This document shows positions 46,219 through 57,035 of a stretch of 64,000 nt of DNA, in pieces. Source of the stretch: Stictocephala bisonia (Eukaryota > Arthropoda > Insecta > Hemiptera > Membracidae); NCBI GenBank assembly GCA_035578905.1, contig JAQJVL010000156.1:992001-1056000 (forward strand), read 5' to 3'. The position numbers were made by a program, and so were the translations under genes. Each line of letters begins with the position of its first letter. The stretch's first letter is position 1. Under the pieces are notes generated by a model, which saw only the letters and a list, made by a program, of their open reading frames with translations, was not told where the DNA came from and did not search any database.

Positions 46219-47353
46219 CTAATAGATGGAAGAAGCTTTCTGTTCCTGGTGAGACAACGTCCTCGAAGCAAAAGCGATGGGCTGCCTGACCCCATCAAAC
46301 TCCTGAGAAAGAACAGCAGCAATGGCGGAGGAGGAGGCATCAGTCTGAAGAATAAATTCTCTGCTGAAATCAGGCATACGCAGAACAGGAGGTTGCATGA
46401 TAGCCTCCTTGAGAGCATCAAAGGCAGTCTGCTGAGCTTGGCCCCACACAAAAGGGACACCTTTCTTCCGCAACTCGTTCAACGGGGCAGCAAGCTCGGC
46501 CACGTTAGGGATGAAGCGCCGGTAAAAATTCACCATCCCCACAAAACGGGCAATCCCCTTGGCATCTCTGGGAGGAGGAAAATCCCGAATGCCCTGGGTC
46601 CTCGCAGGATCAATGCAGACGCCTCGAGAAGATATCAGATGACCCAGAAAATAAATCTCAGGACAAGCAAAAGTGACTTTCTCTGGATTGACGGTAAGGC
46701 CAGCTGATTTAAGGCGACTAAGCACTTCCTCCAGATGTTGCATGTGTTCCCCGAAAGTCTCACTGTAGACAAGAAGGTCGTCCAGGTAATTGAAGACAAA
46801 CTTGAATTTCACATCATGGAAGATGGAATCAAGCAGACGAGTGAGAGTCTGGGCACCCACAGCAAGACCCATAGGAACCCTAGTGAACTGATAAAGATTC
46901 CAGGGAACACAGAAGCTAGTCATAGGCCGTGATTCCTTCTTCAATGGAATCTGATGGTAGGCCTGGTTCAAATCAAAAACACTGAAAAACCTAGCCTTAC
47001 CGAACCAATCAAACGCAGAATGCAAATCAGGCAGAGGTACCGAGTCAATAGCGACCTTAGCGTTGAGCCTCCGATAATCCATCACAAGCCTAGACTTACC
47101 ATTAGGCTTGGGCACAAGAAAAGCTGGACTGGCATAAGCGGAACGAGACGGTTCAATCACACCCTTGCTCAGAAGATCTTCAATCATAGCCCTCATAACC
47201 TCCATCTTTGGGGGAGCAAGTTTGTACGGATGACTTCTAACTGGCTGAGAATCGGTGAGGTGGATCTCATACTCCAGAAGAGAAGTGACCCCAAGCTCAG
47301 GTGTAAGCACATCAGGAAACCGCAAACACAGTCTCCTAATGGCCTCCGCCTGC
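46219..47353 (-). pseudogene. gypsy reverse transcriptase and start of RNase H, copy 1
   Basis: RT motifs in order: SKGVIEPSRSAYASPAFLVP, GKSRLVMDYRRLN, FDLNQAYHQIPL and the active site FNYLDDLLVYSE (about 46780). Then GHLISSRGV and the RNase H opening FILQTDASSSAIAAVL. A TAG at 46219-46221 interrupts RNase H; the same frame resumes at once with LECLAVVFGTDKF. The catalytic Asp pair of RT is intact. Confidence 0.88.
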
Positions 47354-47863
47354 TCAGGGGGGGAGATGACCAACTGGATCCACCTTGGGTTGTTCGGGCT
47401 CACAACCCACCTCTCTGACTGCAGGAGGGCAGTCAGAATCACCTACTAGAGGCACCAAAACTCGCCGATTGAACTTGAAAAACATCTGGCGCTTCTGGAG
47501 GTCAAGCACGATACCACTCTTAGAAATAAAGTCTGCCCCTAGGATACAAGAAACCGCCAGGTCCTTGGCAATAAGAAAACCCCACCTCCAGGAAAATCCT
47601 TCGATCTTAAAATGGAAAAACGCCTTTAGAAGTATAGGTAGAGGAGTTTGGGATGCCGTCCAGCAAGTAATAGAAGAAGGCTCGGTGTGCCTGACAAGTC
47701 CTAAGGCGTCAAGGGACTCAAAAAGAGAAAGGCTGATGATACTGCATGCCGAACCAGAATCAAGAAGGGCTCGACACACCGTACCACCAAAAGAAACAAA
47801 AACGCCAGGACACACCGAGGTGACCGCCGTAAGTCCCAGGGAAGCCATGCCAGTAAGGCCCAA
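47354..47863 (-). pseudogene. gypsy protease region, copy 1
   Basis: Contains the retropepsin active-site motif ALLDSGSACSIIS at about residue 31. The frame ends at VGHLPP* because copy 1 has seven C where copy 2 has six (about 47357-47363). After that the RT frame is entered in another phase. A related flap/strand segment, CILGADFISKSGIVLDLQ, is visible. It would cleave the Gag-Pol polyprotein if intact. Confidence 0.75.
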
Positions 47864-47979
47864 AAATCCCCGACACTCCTGCTATGGGCACGTGTAAGAG
47901 GCAAATGGCCACGGTCACTCGCAACAACGCGGGGAGCTACTGTGGAGGCAACCCCCCGCGCTGAGCGTTTCCCGCCCCA

Positions 47980-49267
47980 CGACCTCTAGCACGTGGACAG
48001 TCACGACGAATGTGACCAGGCTGGCCACAAGCAAAACACACAACAGGAGGCCGAGAACCACGACCCTCCACTGGCTGACTCACACCTAAAGACATAGCCG
48101 GTCGACGGGTGGGGAGAGCACGATGACTCTCAGAATCCCTCCCTTGCTGGTCTGAGAACTGCACGCTGCGCGAAACAATGCAGCTGATGCAGCTCCCGAA
48201 AAGAGGAAGGAACACCAGCAAAAACTAATCTGCACCGTTCTTCAGGAGAAATGCCATCCAGGATGACACGAACGGTGTCAGCTTCAGAAAGTGTGAGGCG
48301 CAACGCTTGCCGAGCTTCCTTGACTGAAGAGACAGGCTGCCAGAGACTCGCCCCTACCTTGCGACCGATAAAATCTGTCCATGACCATCCCCTCCCTGAG
48401 TCGAATGGGAAGAAACGACGACAGTAACTCTCGATAGAACGAGTCCACCGAGGCATCACTGGCCAAGACAGAACTCAGCAACTCCCCAACGGGACCTCTG
48501 CAATACGGGAAAATCAGACGAAGCAAGTCCCCAGCCTGCATGCCGGGCATCTCACTAAGTCTGAGAAAGGCCACTAGAAACTTAAGAAGCTCCTCAGGAT
48601 CCATCCCATCGATCACAGGGAGATTCTGGATCATGGGCGTGAGAGGGTTAGGTAGCTTGTGGTAGCTCAGCTGCAGAAGAGCAGGTGAACACAAAGAAGC
48701 AGAAGGAACGGCAGCTGGAGCCGAACCACAAGCGACCTCAACAGAAACGCCTGCAGGCTCAGAAGGAACCTCAGGCACAGTGAGAGCCGTTGTCTCAGCC
48801 TGCGTCCTCGACACGTTGGGCGAAAGCGCGAAAGTAGGCCGCTGACCCAGACCCGTAGGAGTCGTGGAACCGGAGAGTGCCTGAAAAATCTCTTCAAGCC
48901 TAGACACACTCTCCAAGATCCACGCCCTATCCGACGGTTCCAACCCCGGTGCCCGGTTGACCAGCCTTAAACGGGCAAGCAGATGCCCCAAACGTGCAAG
49001 ATGGCAGGCCCGGTCACGACCCACTGGAGGTTCCAACTGCAGATCTTCCAAAACCCCTTCCCAATCTTCCACCTTGCGTTTACAAACAGACAACTCATCA
49101 CCAACCTCCAGTAGATCAGACCAATCCACCGCCGTACCCGCGGACAACTGCTCCCGCAGCAACCTCCGGAGATTCAAAACATCACCCTCCGGAGTCACCC
49201 CACGCGACCTCAACTCGAAAATCAACTCCTCCTTCACTAGGAGGGCAACATTCTGCAGATAGGCCAT
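47980..49267 (-). pseudogene. gypsy gag, copy 1, with two frameshifts
   Basis: ATG at 49267 starts MAYLQNVALLVKEELIFELR; residues about 10-40 look like a SAP-type helical motif (ELRSRGVTPEGDVLNLRRLL). A Pro/Ser/Thr linker follows, then a capsid-like part (IDGMDPEELLKFLVAFLRLS). The frame shifts near 48330 and again near 48170 before reaching the zinc knuckle CFACGQPGHIRRDCP at 47993-48036. Copy 2 shares both shifts. The protein would package element RNA. Confidence 0.75.
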
Positions 49268-49440
49268 CGAGAACGCAACAAATCTCAACAATACACAAAA
49301 AACGACAACTCCAGGGTCCAAGACGAACAAAACCCTCAGCCTACCGAGCCACTGCGACCACTCCAATCCACCCACAAAACCCATTCAAAACAGTAACCAA
49401 GCGGATTGCCTAGTTTTTTTTTTTTTTTTTTTTTTTATAT

Positions 49441-49620
49441 ATAAGTTAAATTATTTATTTGGTTTTCTAATTGTTTTTCTTTTTAAATAATTATTTATTT
49501 ATATATTTTTATTTTTTTTTTTCTTGTTCTTTAGCAAATTATCAAAACGGTAGGTCGGCCAACACTGACCTACTAACTGGCAAACACCCACCGCCAACCA
49601 CCAAGAAAGCGTAAAACTAA
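49441..49620. other. AT-rich spacer, possible LTR remnant
   Basis: Lies between the gypsy leader and the poly(A) end of the Rsf1 retrocopy. Very AT-rich, with a 20+ T run at about 49413-49437 and a small hairpin, GTAGGTCGGCCAACACTGAC. It could be the gypsy 5' LTR; no second copy was seen to confirm it. Confidence 0.35.
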
Positions 49621-50398
49621 TTTTTTTTTTTTTTTAGGTTGAGACTAGAGCATGTTTCTTTAACAATTGTTTATCCTCACATGTACGTAAATCTATTGCA
49701 CTAACATTTTAGTAGTAAGATTCTAAACTGTGCCGACGAAGGTTTGAAGCTGTCTCAACGAAGTTTGCTCATTGATTCGTAGGTTGGGGGTGTACGTCGT
49801 ACTTCAGTAGGCTTGACGACTGCCACGGCCGACTGGTGAACGACTTCGGAACCTTGATGTGTCTCTTCCACCACCAAATTCACCACCGTAGTCACCCCCA
49901 GAAGATCTACCACCTCGAAAGCCTCCTCCTCGGCCACTGCCTCTAGGGGCCCTGCCACCAAAGTCTCTTGGTGAATCAAAATCTCTACCTCCACCACCAT
50001 AACTACTTCTTCCTCCACCAAATTCCCTGTCTCCAAAATCTGATCTTTCACCACCAAAACCATCATATCTACTACCACCCCCTCTGCTTCCACCTCTCCC
50101 TCCACGGTATCCTCCTTTGTCCACTCCATTTCTGTCAAAGCTTCCACCAAAACCTCCGCGACTACTAAATCCTCTACCCCTACCCCCACCCCTGGAACCT
50201 CCTCGACCTCCTCTATCCATCCCCCTTCCTCCTCCACGGCCTCGTAATATTTCTACTCGTACTTTTGATCCAAAGATATCAGAATCGTTTAAAGTATCAC
50301 AGGCAGCTTCTGCATCATCTTGGTTTGAAAATTCGACAAAGGCAAATCCAGGAGGATTAAATGCAACCCCTCCCTCGGCCTCCGACATAGACTCTGGA
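49621..50398 (-). pseudogene. Rsf1: Rsf1-like SR splicing-factor retrocopy
   Basis: Minus strand, no introns, ending in a 15-base poly(A) (49621-49635) after a 3' UTR. The coding part is open for 194 codons (49804-50388). It has the second half of an RRM with RNP1 (FNPPGFAFVEFSNQDDAEAA, GSKVRVEI), a long RGG/glycine region and the tail SRFRSRSPVG. Drosophila Rsf1 has the same layout and the tail RFRSRSPVG. RNP2 (RVYVGG) survives just upstream in another frame; the middle of the RRM is deleted. Poly(A), no introns and a broken RRM argue for a processed pseudogene of an RNA-binding splicing repressor. Confidence 0.85.
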
Positions 50399-50451
50399 GG
50401 GGGTATAGCTCAGTGGTAGAGCATTCGCTTTGCGTGTGAAAGGCCCCGGGT
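50399..50451 (+). tRNA. Truncated tRNA-Ala(UGC), 5' 53 nt
   Basis: GGGGGTATAGCTCAGTGGTA forms acceptor 5' strand and D-arm. TTCGC-TTTGCGT-GTGAA is a clean five-pair anticodon arm with anticodon TGC. It ends at CCCCGGGT, inside the T-arm, where gypsy gag begins. The T-loop and 3' acceptor strand are missing, so it cannot make a mature tRNA. A-box intact, B-box lost. Confidence 0.85.
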
Positions 50452-52360
50452 GACGTTTTGAATCTCCGGAGGTTGCTGCGGGAGCAGTTGTCCGCGGGTA
50501 CGGCGGTGGATTGGTCTGATCTACTGGAGGTTGGTGATGAGTTGTCTGTTTGTAAACGCAAGGTGGAAGATTGGGAAGGGGTTTTGGAAGATCTGCAGTT
50601 GGAACCTCCAGTGGGTCGTGACCGGGCCTGCCGTCTTGCACGTTTGGGGCATCTGCTTGCCCGTTTAAGGCTGGTCAACCGGGCACCGGGGTTGGAACCG
50701 TCGGATAGGGCGTGGATCTTGGAGAGTGTGTCTAGGCTTGAAGAGATTTTTCAGGCACTCTCCGGTTCCACGACTCCTACGGGTCTGGGTCAGCGGCCTA
50801 CTTTCGCCCAACGTGTCGAGGACGCAGGCTGAGACAACGGCTCTCACTGTGCCTGAGGTTCCTTCTGAGCCTGCAGGCGTTTCTGTTGAGGTCGCTTGTG
50901 GTTCGGCTCCAGCTGCCGTTCCTTCTGCTTCTTTGTGTTCACCTGCTCTTCTGCAGCTGAGCTACCACAAGCTACCTAACCCTCTCACGCCCATGATCCA
51001 GAATCTCCCTGTGATCAATGGGATGGATCCTGAGGAGCTTCTTAAGTTTCTAGTGGCCTTTCTCAGACTTAGTGAGATGCCCGGCATGCAGGCTGGGGAC
51101 TTGCTTCGTCTGATTTTCCCGTATTGCAGAGGTCCCGTTGGGGAGTTGCTGAGTTCTGTCTTGGCCAGTGATGCCTCGGTGGACTCGTTCTATCGAGAGT
51201 TACTGTCGTCGTTTCTTCCCATTCGACTCAGGGAGGGGATGGTCATGGACAGATTTTATCGGTCGCAAGGTAGGGGCGAGTCTCTGGCAGCCTGTCTCTT
51301 CAGTCAAGGAAGCTCGGCAAGCGTTGCGCCTCACACTTTCTGAAGCTGACACCGTTCGTGTCATCCTGGATGGCATTTCTCCTGAAGAACGGTGCAGATT
51401 AGTTTTTGCTGGTGTTCCTTCCTCTTTTCGGGAGCTGCATCAGCTGCATTGTTTCGCGCAGCGTGCAGTTCTCAGACCAGCAAGGGAGGGATTCTGAGAG
51501 TCATCGTGCTCTCCCCACCCGTCGATCGGCTATGTCTTTAGGTGTGAGTCAGCCAGTGGAGGGTCGTGGTTCTCGGCCTCCTGTTGTGTGTTTTGCTTGT
51601 GGCCAGCCTGGTCACATTCGTCGTGACTGTCCACGTGCTAGAGGTCGTGGGGCGGGAAACGCTCAGCGCGGGGGGGTTGCCTCCACAGTAGCTCCCCGCG
51701 TTGTTGCGAGTGACCGTGGCCATTTGCCTCTGACACGTGCCCATAGCAGGAGTGTCGGGGATTTTTCGGGCCTTGCTGGCATGGCTTCCCTGGGACTTAC
51801 GGCGGTCACCTCGGTGTGTCCTGGCGTTTTTGTTTCTTTTGGTGGTACGGTGTGTCGAGCCCTTCTTGATTCTGGTTCGGCATGCAGTATCATCAGCCTT
51901 TCTCTTTTTGAGTCCCTTGACGCCTTAGGACTTGTCAGGCACACCGAGCCTTCTTCTATTACTTGCTGGACGGCATCCCAAACTCCTCTACCTATACTTC
52001 TAAAGGCGTTTTTCCATTTTAAGATCGAAGGATTTTCCTGGAGGTGGGGTTTTCTTGTTGCCAAGGACCTGGCGGTTTCTTGTATCCTAGGGGCAGACTT
52101 TATTTCTAGGAGTGGTATGGTGCTTGACCTCCAGAAGCGCCAGATGTTTTTCAAGTTCAATCGGCGAGTTTTGGTGCCTCTAGTAGGTGATTCTGACTGC
52201 CCTCCTGCAGTCAGAGAGGTGGGTTGTGAGCCCGAACAACCCAAGGTGGATCCAGTTGGTCATCTCCCCCCTGAGCAGGCGGAGGCCATTAGGAGACTGT
52301 GTTTGCGGTTTCCTGATGTGCTTACACCTGAGCTTGGGGTCACTTCTCTTCTGGAGTATA
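50448..52360 (+). mobile_element. Ty3/gypsy copy 2, partial, inverted relative to copy 1
   Basis: From GGGTGACGTTTTGAATCTCC (mid-gag, matching about 49185 inverted) to CTTCTGGAGTATA it is nearly identical to copy 1 on the opposite strand. It shares the two gag frameshifts. It has an 8-bp loss near 50807 (one of two CTTTCGCG-like units) but six rather than seven C at the protease-RT joint, so the protease frame runs on. Zinc knuckle and LLDSGSA are present. The match stops about 30 bp before the assembly gap. Confidence 0.9.
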
Positions 52361-52390
52361 AGCGGAACCACGCTCTGCTACCAATTGAGG

Positions 52391-52890
52391 NNNNNNNNNN
52401 NNNNNNNNNNNNNNNNNNNNNNNNNNNNNNNNNNNNNNNNNNNNNNNNNNNNNNNNNNNNNNNNNNNNNNNNNNNNNNNNNNNNNNNNNNNNNNNNNNNN
52501 NNNNNNNNNNNNNNNNNNNNNNNNNNNNNNNNNNNNNNNNNNNNNNNNNNNNNNNNNNNNNNNNNNNNNNNNNNNNNNNNNNNNNNNNNNNNNNNNNNNN
52601 NNNNNNNNNNNNNNNNNNNNNNNNNNNNNNNNNNNNNNNNNNNNNNNNNNNNNNNNNNNNNNNNNNNNNNNNNNNNNNNNNNNNNNNNNNNNNNNNNNNN
52701 NNNNNNNNNNNNNNNNNNNNNNNNNNNNNNNNNNNNNNNNNNNNNNNNNNNNNNNNNNNNNNNNNNNNNNNNNNNNNNNNNNNNNNNNNNNNNNNNNNNN
52801 NNNNNNNNNNNNNNNNNNNNNNNNNNNNNNNNNNNNNNNNNNNNNNNNNNNNNNNNNNNNNNNNNNNNNNNNNNNNNNNNNNNNNNNNNN
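52391..52890. other. Assembly gap, 500 N
   Basis: Exactly 500 N, a size commonly used as a placeholder. The true distance is unknown. The left flank is gypsy copy 2 plus about 30 unrelated bases; the right flank is the start of duplicated copy B. Confidence 1.
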
Positions 52891-53299
52891 AATAAACACA
52901 TTGAATTAAATTGAAACACATAGGATTATGTAAATAATATTTGTTAGAAATTAAAGAATTCTCTGAAAGCAATGGTTTATCGATAATAACATTTAAAATT
53001 TGTTTACTTTTTTTTACTAAGAATTTTTATAAGCTGTACTAAATGCTTGGAGAAGAAAAAAGGATGTTTTTATAAAATTATTTGTGTAAATTGATTTTGA
53101 AGTAATGTGTTCTTGCCAGACAAAGTTAATTGCTAAAAGTAAAACAAATACAAGTTGCAATATAAGCAACAGACATAAAATGTTGCCATAACTCTAATTG
53201 TAATAAAATATAAACAATTTAAGTTAATGAGAATATTAGCATTTAACCTTTAATGAAACTTATAACACCAATGCATAAACCATGTCTACCAACAGTTGT

Positions 53300-53665
53300 C
53301 TGTCAATGCCCGAGGTACAGCTTGGGCTTCACTATTTAATTTAACATACACGCTAAAGAAACTATCGCACTTCAAAAACATAGATTGAATATTTGTAAGA
53401 AAAAGCCATCAACTGCAGGTATTAGATTTATGAAAGTATACCAAATCACTTTCACTTAATTACAGATTTGAAATTGTTTAAAAGAAAGTTAAAAGTATAT
53501 TTAATTGATAAAGCTCTCTATTCTCTAAATGAATTCTTTGAGAATAGTTTTAATTAGTTATTAACTTTAAATTAGATTTAATATTTTTGTAAATTGTGAC
53601 ACCATTCTGTATTTACTTATGTAAATCTTGAATAAAGAAATAAACAAAAATAAATAAATAAACAT
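53300..53665 (+). mobile_element. Non-LTR 3' end (copy B)
   Basis: Equivalent of 15520-15895. Small indels (an extra AC in ACATACACGC, a missing C in TTTATGAAAG) break the frame that is open in copy A. Confidence 0.7.
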
Positions 53666-54923
53666 TTAAGGTGGCCGTTTCCCAAACTGCTAAGTAGTAA
53701 GTCAACAACCCCAAACAGCCTTACAGTATCAATGCAAATTTGCCGGCAATGGTCCAAAACATGTTTTTTTCAACTGTACAATTTGAGTTTATTCATAATT
53801 CAATAAATTATATTGAACTCTGTATGATTATTAAAGCCCCATTCTAGCGGACAACAAGTTGATATTGTGAGTTTAATTTAAGGCCATCAAGAATGACATT
53901 AAAAATCTCAAAAATATAACTGTGAAAAAGTTTTAAAATACTTAATTGTTTAAAAAAACCAACTTATGGTCCACTAGACCTGTCAAATTACACTTCAAGT
54001 AATATGATTATTATTACGGATAGAATCGTAAAAATAGATACCAATGTTTTGGAATTTTTCGTGAAGAGTAACGGCCCCCTTAAGTTAATCAGCGCTTTCC
54101 ATTGTAGCCCCAACCACCCAAAAACGGAAGAAGTTGTGTGTTCTCCCGTACACCTAAACAAGTATAATGGTGAAGATGGTTCTGCATATCTAAGCACTTA
54201 TGAATTTCAAGGTCTTCCCACCTCATCCAGCATATATGAATTCCAAAACCTATCCACCTAACAAATACCAATACAAAACAAGTAACAAATTTATGTCCAT
54301 TCTGACAGACCAACCATACATGAAGATGAGTCATTCCCCCATTCCATCCATAAAAAAAGCATCAAGTTCAGGACAAAAAAATTCACTTGTAAAAATTCTA
54401 AATTCTATTTTAAGGGACAACAGTTTTTAAATCAATACTATAGGATATAATATTTGAAATATTTGACTGATTACAATTTGAAATTTTTGTTTGCTTTTTT
54501 TACTTCACTTGCCAGTTCACATGGGCCTGCAGGACTGTTTGTGAACTTTATTACTTTGGCTTTGTATTGAGCATATTATGAATTAGTAAGTAGAAATGGC
54601 TGACAAGTGAAATGTCAAACAAATCAATTTATTAATAGAAGTACAAATATTATGTTGAACAATTTCGTTCAACCAAACTTGTGTAGCATTTTTACTTATT
54701 TATATAATTATGTGTAGTGTTGTATTTATATAATTTATAAAAAGTTTCATAAATTTAAATGTCTTCAAAAATCTGTGAAGCTCTGTAAAAGTTATAGCAA
54801 GTAACTCATCAAGTTGTGAACGATAAAAGAATAGTCCTAAAAAACATATCAAGGAAAATGACCTTACAATGTAACAGTATTTGACATTACTTACTTTTTT
54901 ATGTATAAAAAGTGTAAGTTTTT

Positions 54924-54965
<42 letters not shown>

Positions 54966-55117
54966 CCTCCCTCTGATGATACTGAAGCTAGATTGGTTTT
55001 GATACCATTAATAATTTATCAAAAAGACTGACTCAATAATGTTTTGATTCTGTAGCATGAAATTGTTAGGTATGTGGGTTAGGATCTGTACAATAATATT
55101 GAACCTGGGTGTTACAG
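53666..55117. other. Intron before exon g (copy B)
   Basis: Same content as 15896-17638, including the antisense SINE tail at 54494-54550 and an enlarged CT microsatellite at 54926-54973. About 330 bp present in A right after the CT repeat are missing here. Confidence 0.65.
54926..54973 (+). repeat. CT/CCCT microsatellite
   Basis: Long TC dinucleotide run followed by CCCT units; copy A has only about 20 bp at this point. It marks one edge of the 330-bp A/B indel. Confidence 0.9.
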
Positions 55118-55295
55118 GACGCTACATATAGATAGCCTAGTGCAGGACATGATGGAGCTAGCAAAGGCACAACACTCTCACTTGATCCGTACTGTGAGCC
55201 ATAATACCAACATGGTGGTGACTCTGGCCAAGGACAGCAGTAATGCCAACAAACAGCTCCACTACAACATCACACAACTAGCCAACCACTTTCAG
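55118..55295 (+). CDS. Coiled-coil gene exon g (copy B)
   Basis: 178 bp after acceptor GGTGTTACAG, same phases as copy A, donor CAG|GTAACT. The peptide matches the array consensus (NTNMVVTLAKD) better than exon g of copy A does. It has one difference, SSNAN for SSDAN. First of three tandem units. Confidence 0.8.
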
Positions 55296-55651
55296 GTAAC
55301 TAAATATAGATAGCCTAGTGCAGGACATGATGGAGCTAGCAAAGGCACAACACTCTCACTTGATCCGTACTGTGAGCCATAATACCAACATGGTGGTGAC
55401 TCTGGCCAAGGACAGCAGTGATGCCAACAAACAGCTCCACTACAACATCACACAACTAGCCAACCAATTTCAGGTAACTAAATGTAGATAGCCTAGTGCA
55501 GGACATGATGGAGCTAGCAAAGGCACAACACTCTCACTTGATCCGTACTGTGAGTCATAATACCAACATGGTGGTGACTCTGGCCAAGGACAGCAGTGAT
55601 GCCAACAAACAGCTCCACTACAACATCACACAACTAGCCAACCACTTTCAG
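55296..55651 (+). repeat. Two further exon-g units (copy B)
   Basis: Two 178-bp units with the same GTAACTAAAT-type junctions, giving three units in all (CAG|GTAACT at 55293, 55471 and 55649). The intron following the last unit, starting GTAACTAAATACGG, matches that after the last unit in A. Confidence 0.93.
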
Positions 55652-55784
55652 GTAACTAAATACGGTACGCTGTAATATTTTTTAAAACCACAGCAGATAA
55701 AACCTATAAACTTTGCAGTGTTGCCTGTAACAGACTAACTGAACTACTTTTTTATGCAGTAACCATCACACAAATAAATTACAG

Positions 55785-55820
55785 GGACGGATCAAGGAGA
55801 GAGTGATAGAAATTTCAAAT
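55785..55820 (+). CDS. Coiled-coil gene micro-exon h (copy B)
   Basis: Identical 12 codons (GRIKERVIEISN), with acceptor TAAATTACAG and donor AAT|GTAAAT. Here the frame past the donor stays open for about 100 codons into the minisatellite, so a retained longer exon is possible in B but not in A. Confidence 0.55.
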
Positions 55821-55994
55821 GTAAATATAAGAGTTATATCTTGTTGTAACAGTCTCACTCATTATAGTTTAATACCTTTTGATGTAGAAGTTTATATGAA
55901 AAGATTATTCAATCAGAAATTGCAGCAAAAACATAACCAAGAGGTATTCTTTGAGGTTTTTCAGTTATGCACTGGGTTAGCTGCCAATTATTTC

Positions 55995-56262
55995 ACCTGG
56001 ATAGTGGGTGGGTCAGTACCACTGTACGTGTATGGGAGGGCAGGTGGATCAGTACCACTGTATCTGTATGGGAGGGCGAGTGGGTCAGTACAACTGTATC
56101 TTTATGGAAGGGCAGGTAGGTCATGAGAGTGAGTTGGTCAGTACAACTATGTATATGGGAGAGTGGGTGGGTCAGTACCACTGTATGTGTACGGGAGAGT
56201 AAATGGGTCAGTACCGCTGTACGTATATAGGAGTGGGTGGGTCAGTACCACTGTACGCATAA
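55995..56262 (+). repeat. 36-bp minisatellite (copy B)
   Basis: Same unit as 22395-22625 with at least one additional unit (TATAGGAGTGGGTGGGTCAG). The frame gives GGSVPLYVYGRA-type 12-residue repeats, ending at a stop. Confidence 0.8.
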
Positions 56263-56364
56263 AATTTGAAGAGTCCTTAAAATGTTTAAACTTTGTAGAA
56301 ATATTCAAAAAAAAAAAAAAAAATTGGACAGTAACATTTTTACAACTTATAATAAAATTAAAAA

Positions 56365-56895
56365 TTACTTCTTTAGATGGTAATGACTCCTATTATATAA
56401 GTTATAAATAAAATTAACACAAAAGTAATATGCTTCATAACAAAATATTATATTATTGCTTCTTGATGACAGTTTCACTTTTGTATGTATAATTACCACA
56501 CGTGGGAATGAACAGTCTAACGTTACCCCAACTAAAACGGCACTAACTCCAGTCGCCCCTTTCAGAAACCTCAAGTAGGACAGGTACAGCATGTGTGCTC
56601 TCATTCCATTAAATGCATTCTTACTTTCGAATATGGAGTGGGCTGGGGCGTTCTGTAGCAGTGCATAGCTTGCTTTAGTTTCATAACCTGTTTGTTTTAA
56701 ATATCCGAATATAAAGTAAACTAAAGGATTTAGATCAGTTGATCCAGGAAGCCACTCTAATCCTATCCAATGATGGTAAAATTCCAAAACCAACAACAAT
56801 CTTGTCCGTAATGAGATGGTGCTCCATCCTGCTGAAACCAAAACATAAAAATATTGTCCTATCAAAGATTGTAACGCTAGTGAAACAAAATTCAC
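56365..56895 (-). pseudogene. Decayed mariner transposase (copy B)
   Basis: Equivalent of 22789-23256 with the same recognisable blocks (HHWIGLEWLPGSTDLNPL). The frame is slightly longer on its C-terminal side through an indel-free run. Not functional. Confidence 0.6.
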
Positions 56896-57035
56896 CAGCA
56901 GTAATCAAAAAGAACTCCCGTATAACGTTTTGTACTATTGCATAGAAAAGTAGTTAAATAGTTTATTCTCTTTTATTTTAATACAAGAATGACTATACGG
57001 TCTATGACTACAGTATATATATACTTTTTTTTCAG

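Larger units (their letters stand above)
43100..49440 (-). mobile_element. Ty3/gypsy retrotransposon, copy 1 (defective)
   Basis: The G+C-richer minus-strand element has the order gag, CCHC knuckle, protease, reverse transcriptase, RNase H, integrase, the Ty3/gypsy order. It carries two gag frameshifts, an extra C in a C-run at the protease-RT junction, a TAG in RNase H and a deletion/frameshift in integrase. A primer-site-like TTGGTTACTG lies at about 49400 (minus). The 3' non-coding region 43100-44720 is included by composition. I could not identify a matching LTR pair, so the outer limits are approximate. Confidence 0.8.

Noticed and set aside
46249..47897. Long plus-strand frames opposite gypsy pol
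   Set aside because: Antisense shadows of the protease/RT frames; no own motifs.
49267..49440. Gypsy LTR pair
   Set aside because: A primer-site-like TTGGTTACTG is visible, but I could not match a terminal repeat at the other end near 43100, so no LTRs are called.
49755..50237. 160-codon Glu/Val-rich frame on the minus strand
   Set aside because: Out-of-frame reading of the RGG region of the Rsf1 retrocopy.
50399..50451. Functional tRNA-Ala gene
   Set aside because: The T-loop, B-box and 3' acceptor strand are missing.
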